Under the pieces are notes generated by a model. It was not told the origin of the DNA, searched no databases, and was given only the letters and a program-made list of their open reading frames with translations. A program made the translations under genes and the position numbers. This document shows positions 5,886 through 7,439 of a DNA stretch of 7,439 nucleotides, piece by piece. The stretch's first letter is position 1. Every line of letters begins with the position of its first letter. Where the stretch lies: positions 1 to 7,439 of the forward strand of contig JAJTFU010000184.1 in assembly GCA_021299075.1 (NCBI GenBank). The letters run 5' to 3'. Origin of the DNA: Novosphingobium sp. (GTDB lineage: Bacteria > Pseudomonadota > Alphaproteobacteria > Sphingomonadales > Sphingomonadaceae).

Positions 5886-5919
5886 CCCTTGCCAAGCGCT
5901 CCCGGCAGATGCATGGTGA

Positions 5920-5937
5920 TTTAACCGACCGGTTAAA
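5920..5937. promoter_or_regulatory. Palindromic operator-like site upstream of the SDR/hydratase pair
   Basis: TTTAACCG-AC-CGGTTAAA is a perfect inverted repeat with 8-bp arms and a 2-bp centre in the 78-bp gap before the second SDR. It matches the site at 181-198 at 13 of 18 positions, and the internal change T to C in the left arm is mirrored by A to G in the right arm, so symmetry is preserved. This is typical of related operators for one dimeric repressor, and the size fits the TetR family. A weak upstream promoter, TTGCCA (5889-5894)-N17-CATGGT (5912-5917), would place the site at about the transcription start. The cognate regulator is not in the window. Confidence 0.6.
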
Positions 5938-5963
5938 CATCGGCGATGCCCGGAGAGCCTGAC

Positions 5964-6758
5964 ATGAGCGAATACCCCCTGCCCAACAATTCCACCGACC
6001 TGGCCGGCCGGGTCGCGCTGGTCACCGGAGCAAGCTCGGGCCTGGGTGAACGCTTCGCCCAGGTGCTGGCGAGCCAGGGAGCGGCCGTGGTGCTGGCCGC
6101 CCGGCGCAAGGACCGGCTGGAGGCGCTGGCCGACAAGATTCGTTCCTCAGGCGGTCAGGCCCTGGCTGTGCAGATGGACGCGACCGATGCGGATTCGATG
6201 ATCGCCGCCGTCGCCGCAGCCGAGGCGGAATTCGGCACGGTCGACATCCTGGTCAACAATGCCGGCATCCCCGATGCCCAGCGTGCCCACAAGATGAGCC
6301 TGGAACTGATCGACCAAGTCCTCGGCGTCAACCTGCGCGGCCCGTGGATCCTGGCCTGCGAAGTGGCGCGGCACCTGATCGCTGCCAGAAAGCAGGGCCG
6401 CATCGTCAACATCAGCTCGACCGCTCACTTCCGCTACGATGGCAGCGGCGCGGCGCTCTATTCGGTGACCAAGACCGCAATTGTGCGGATGACCGAATGC
6501 CTCAGCGTCGAATGGGCGCCCTACAACATCAACGTCAACGCCATTGCACCGGGCATGTTCGTGTCGGAAATGACCGACGGTATGTTCGAGCGGATGGGCG
6601 GCAATCCGGCTCCGCACCTGGCGCGCGAGCGGGTGCCGGTGCCGGCCCAGCTCGATTCCACCCTGCTCTACCTGGTCTCCCCGCCGAGCGAATGCGTGAC
6701 CGGGGCGATCATCCGGGTCGATGACGGGCAAAGCTCCGCCGTTCGCCTGCGCAAGTAA
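5964..6758 (+). CDS. Classical short-chain dehydrogenase/reductase (FabG-like)
   Basis: The 264-residue product has the length and all motifs of a classical SDR: TGASSGLG (21-28), the dinucleotide-preference loop AARRKDRLEAL (46-56, whose Arg/Lys residues suggest NADP), NNAG (98-101), NISS (149-152, likely catalytic S152), YxxxK as YSVTK (Y166, K170), and NVNAIAPGMFVSEM (190-203). The C-terminus GAIIRVDDGQ replaces the usual 'G..I.VDGG'. It should oxidise or reduce an alcohol/ketone or hydroxyacyl-CoA, and its neighbour is an enoyl-CoA hydratase, suggesting a beta-oxidation-like pair. ATG 5964 is chosen since GGAGAG (5952-5957) lies 6 nt upstream; the in-frame ATG 5946 lacks a ribosome site. 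An operator-like palindrome lies 27 bp upstream. The next gene starts 13 nt after its stop. Confidence 0.92.
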   Translation: MSEYPLPNNSTDLAGRVALVTGASSGLGERFAQVLASQGAAVVLAARRKDRLEALADKIRSSGGQALAVQMDATDADSMIAAVAAAEAEFGTVDILVNNAGIPDAQRAHKMSLELIDQVLGVNLRGPWILACEVARHLIAARKQGRIVNISSTAHFRYDGSGAALYSVTKTAIVRMTECLSVEWAPYNINVNAIAPGMFVSEMTDGMFERMGGNPAPHLARERVPVPAQLDSTLLYLVSPPSECVTGAIIRVDDGQSSAVRLRK

Positions 6759-6771
6759 GGGAGTTCAGGCG

Positions 6772-7439
6772 ATGCTGGTAACCGTCGAACGCGATGGCGC
6801 GATAGCCGTCGTCACGCTCAACCGCCCGGAAGCGATGAATGCCCTCTCCCGCGGTCTGCGCGCCAAGCTGGCTCAGGTCATGACCGAGCTTGATGCCGAC
6901 GACCAGGTCCGTGCCGTGGTGCTGACCGGCGCTGGCACCCGCGCCTTCACCGCCGGCCTCGACCTTAAGGAACTCGGCGTCGAGGGGCTGGGCGCGGCCA
7001 ATGCCAGCGAGGCTGTCGCCAACCCGGTAAAGGCGATCGAGCTGTGCCGCAAACCAGTGATCGGCGCGATCAACGGCGTGGCCATCACGGGCGGCTTCGA
7101 AGTGGCCCTGGCCTGCGACATCCTGATCGCCAGCGAGAACGCCCGCTTCGCCGATACCCATGCCCGGGTCGGGATCATGCCCGGCTGGGGCCTGTCGCAG
7201 AAGCTGTCGCGGATGATCGGGATCAGCCGCGCCAAGGAACTGTCGCTGACCGGCAACTTTCTCGACGCGCAGACCGCCTGCGCCTGGGGCCTGGTCAACC
7301 GGGTGGTCGCAGCGGATGAACTCCTCCCCGCCGCAAAGAAGCTTGCTGCCGACATTGCCAGCGCCGATCCGGCAATGGTCGCCGCTTACAAGAAGCTCAT
7401 CGATGACGGCTATGCCCTGCCATTCGGCGAGGCGATGGC
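6772..7439 (+). CDS. Enoyl-CoA hydratase/isomerase (crotonase) family protein, 3' end outside window
   Basis: The frame is open from ATG 6772 to the right edge (222 codons), and AAGGGAG at 6757-6763 precedes the start by 8 nt. Crotonase-fold features are VTLNRPEAMNAL (14-25), the oxyanion-hole/CoA-binding TAGLDLKEL (60-68), NGVAITGGFEVALACDI (101-117), and FADTHARVGIMPGWGLSQKL (126-145), then the C-terminal 'LTGNFLDAQTACAWGLVNRVV' (159-179). E110 matches the first catalytic glutamate of enoyl-CoA hydratase. The second (E164 of rat ECH, in PE…GxxPG) is replaced by H130 in the DTHARVG motif, seen in a recalled subgroup of actinobacterial and proteobacterial homologues. Simple hydration may therefore be altered, or a different substrate used. 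It probably acts with the SDR in CoA-bound intermediate breakdown. About 30-40 C-terminal residues are missing. Confidence 0.92.
   Translation, partial: MLVTVERDGAIAVVTLNRPEAMNALSRGLRAKLAQVMTELDADDQVRAVVLTGAGTRAFTAGLDLKELGVEGLGAANASEAVANPVKAIELCRKPVIGAINGVAITGGFEVALACDILIASENARFADTHARVGIMPGWGLSQKLSRMIGISRAKELSLTGNFLDAQTACAWGLVNRVVAADELLPAAKKLAADIASADPAMVAAYKKLIDDGYALPFGEAM

Noticed and set aside
5886..5919. Possible terminator after the six-gene operon
   Set aside because: Only very short stems can be drawn and there is no T-run; read-through into the SDR/hydratase pair stays possible.
6147..6731. A 194-codon minus-strand open frame opposite the second SDR
   Set aside because: It is a mirror of a classical SDR with all motifs on the plus strand; the translation is His/Asp/Arg-rich with no family signature.
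1..7439. Mobile elements, tRNA/rRNA genes, CRISPR arrays or toxin-antitoxin genes
   Set aside because: No transposase, terminal repeats, spaced direct repeats, tRNA-like folds or RNA-gene signatures were seen; nearly all bases are in metabolic genes.

Overview
The window looks like a piece of an accessory catabolic region from a high-GC alphaproteobacterium, most likely a sphingomonad (Sphingomonas, Novosphingobium or relatives). This rests on the GC-rich, dense, overlapping gene order and on the mix of families: an EthA-type Baeyer-Villiger monooxygenase, atypical SDRs, a kappa-GST/HCCA-isomerase-like protein, DUF1348 and VOC proteins, and CoA enzymes. The genus is an inference from recalled family resemblance.

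Layout. Positions 2-139 hold the C-terminus of a GNAT acetyltransferase. Positions 217-1560 hold a Baeyer-Villiger-type flavin monooxygenase that keeps all its N-terminal fingerprints but seems to lack about 55-60 internal residues. Its promoter (TTGGCA-N17-TTTAAT) carries an 18-bp palindrome over the -10 box. A convergent LysR-type regulator (2447-1557) ends on the same CTAG as the monooxygenase. It is divergent from a tightly packed run of six genes: a PNPOx-like split-barrel flavoprotein, a VOC protein, a DUF1348/NTF2-like protein, a hotdog acyl-CoA thioesterase, an SDR without the catalytic Tyr, and a kappa-GST/HCCA-isomerase-like protein without the catalytic Ser. The LysR/PNPOx intergenic region contains a palindrome with a T-N11-A core. 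After a 78-bp gap with a second 18-bp palindrome come a classical SDR and an enoyl-CoA hydratase/isomerase-family protein that runs off the end.

How the parts may work together (inference). The two 18-bp palindromes, before the monooxygenase and before the SDR-hydratase pair, share the layout TTTAA-Y-CG-NN-CG-R-TTAA with symmetric changes. They look like operators for one dimeric repressor (TetR-like geometry) encoded elsewhere, which would put the monooxygenase and the SDR/hydratase pair in one regulon. The six-gene operon would be under the LysR protein. Taken together the genes suggest breakdown of a cyclic or ketonic carbon source through oxygenation, dehydrogenation, CoA-ester hydration and thioester release, but no substrate can be assigned from the sequence. 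Several enzymes (BVMO, SDR-1, GST-kappa-like, enoyl-CoA hydratase) lack a residue or segment usually needed for standard chemistry. That is the most unusual feature of the region.
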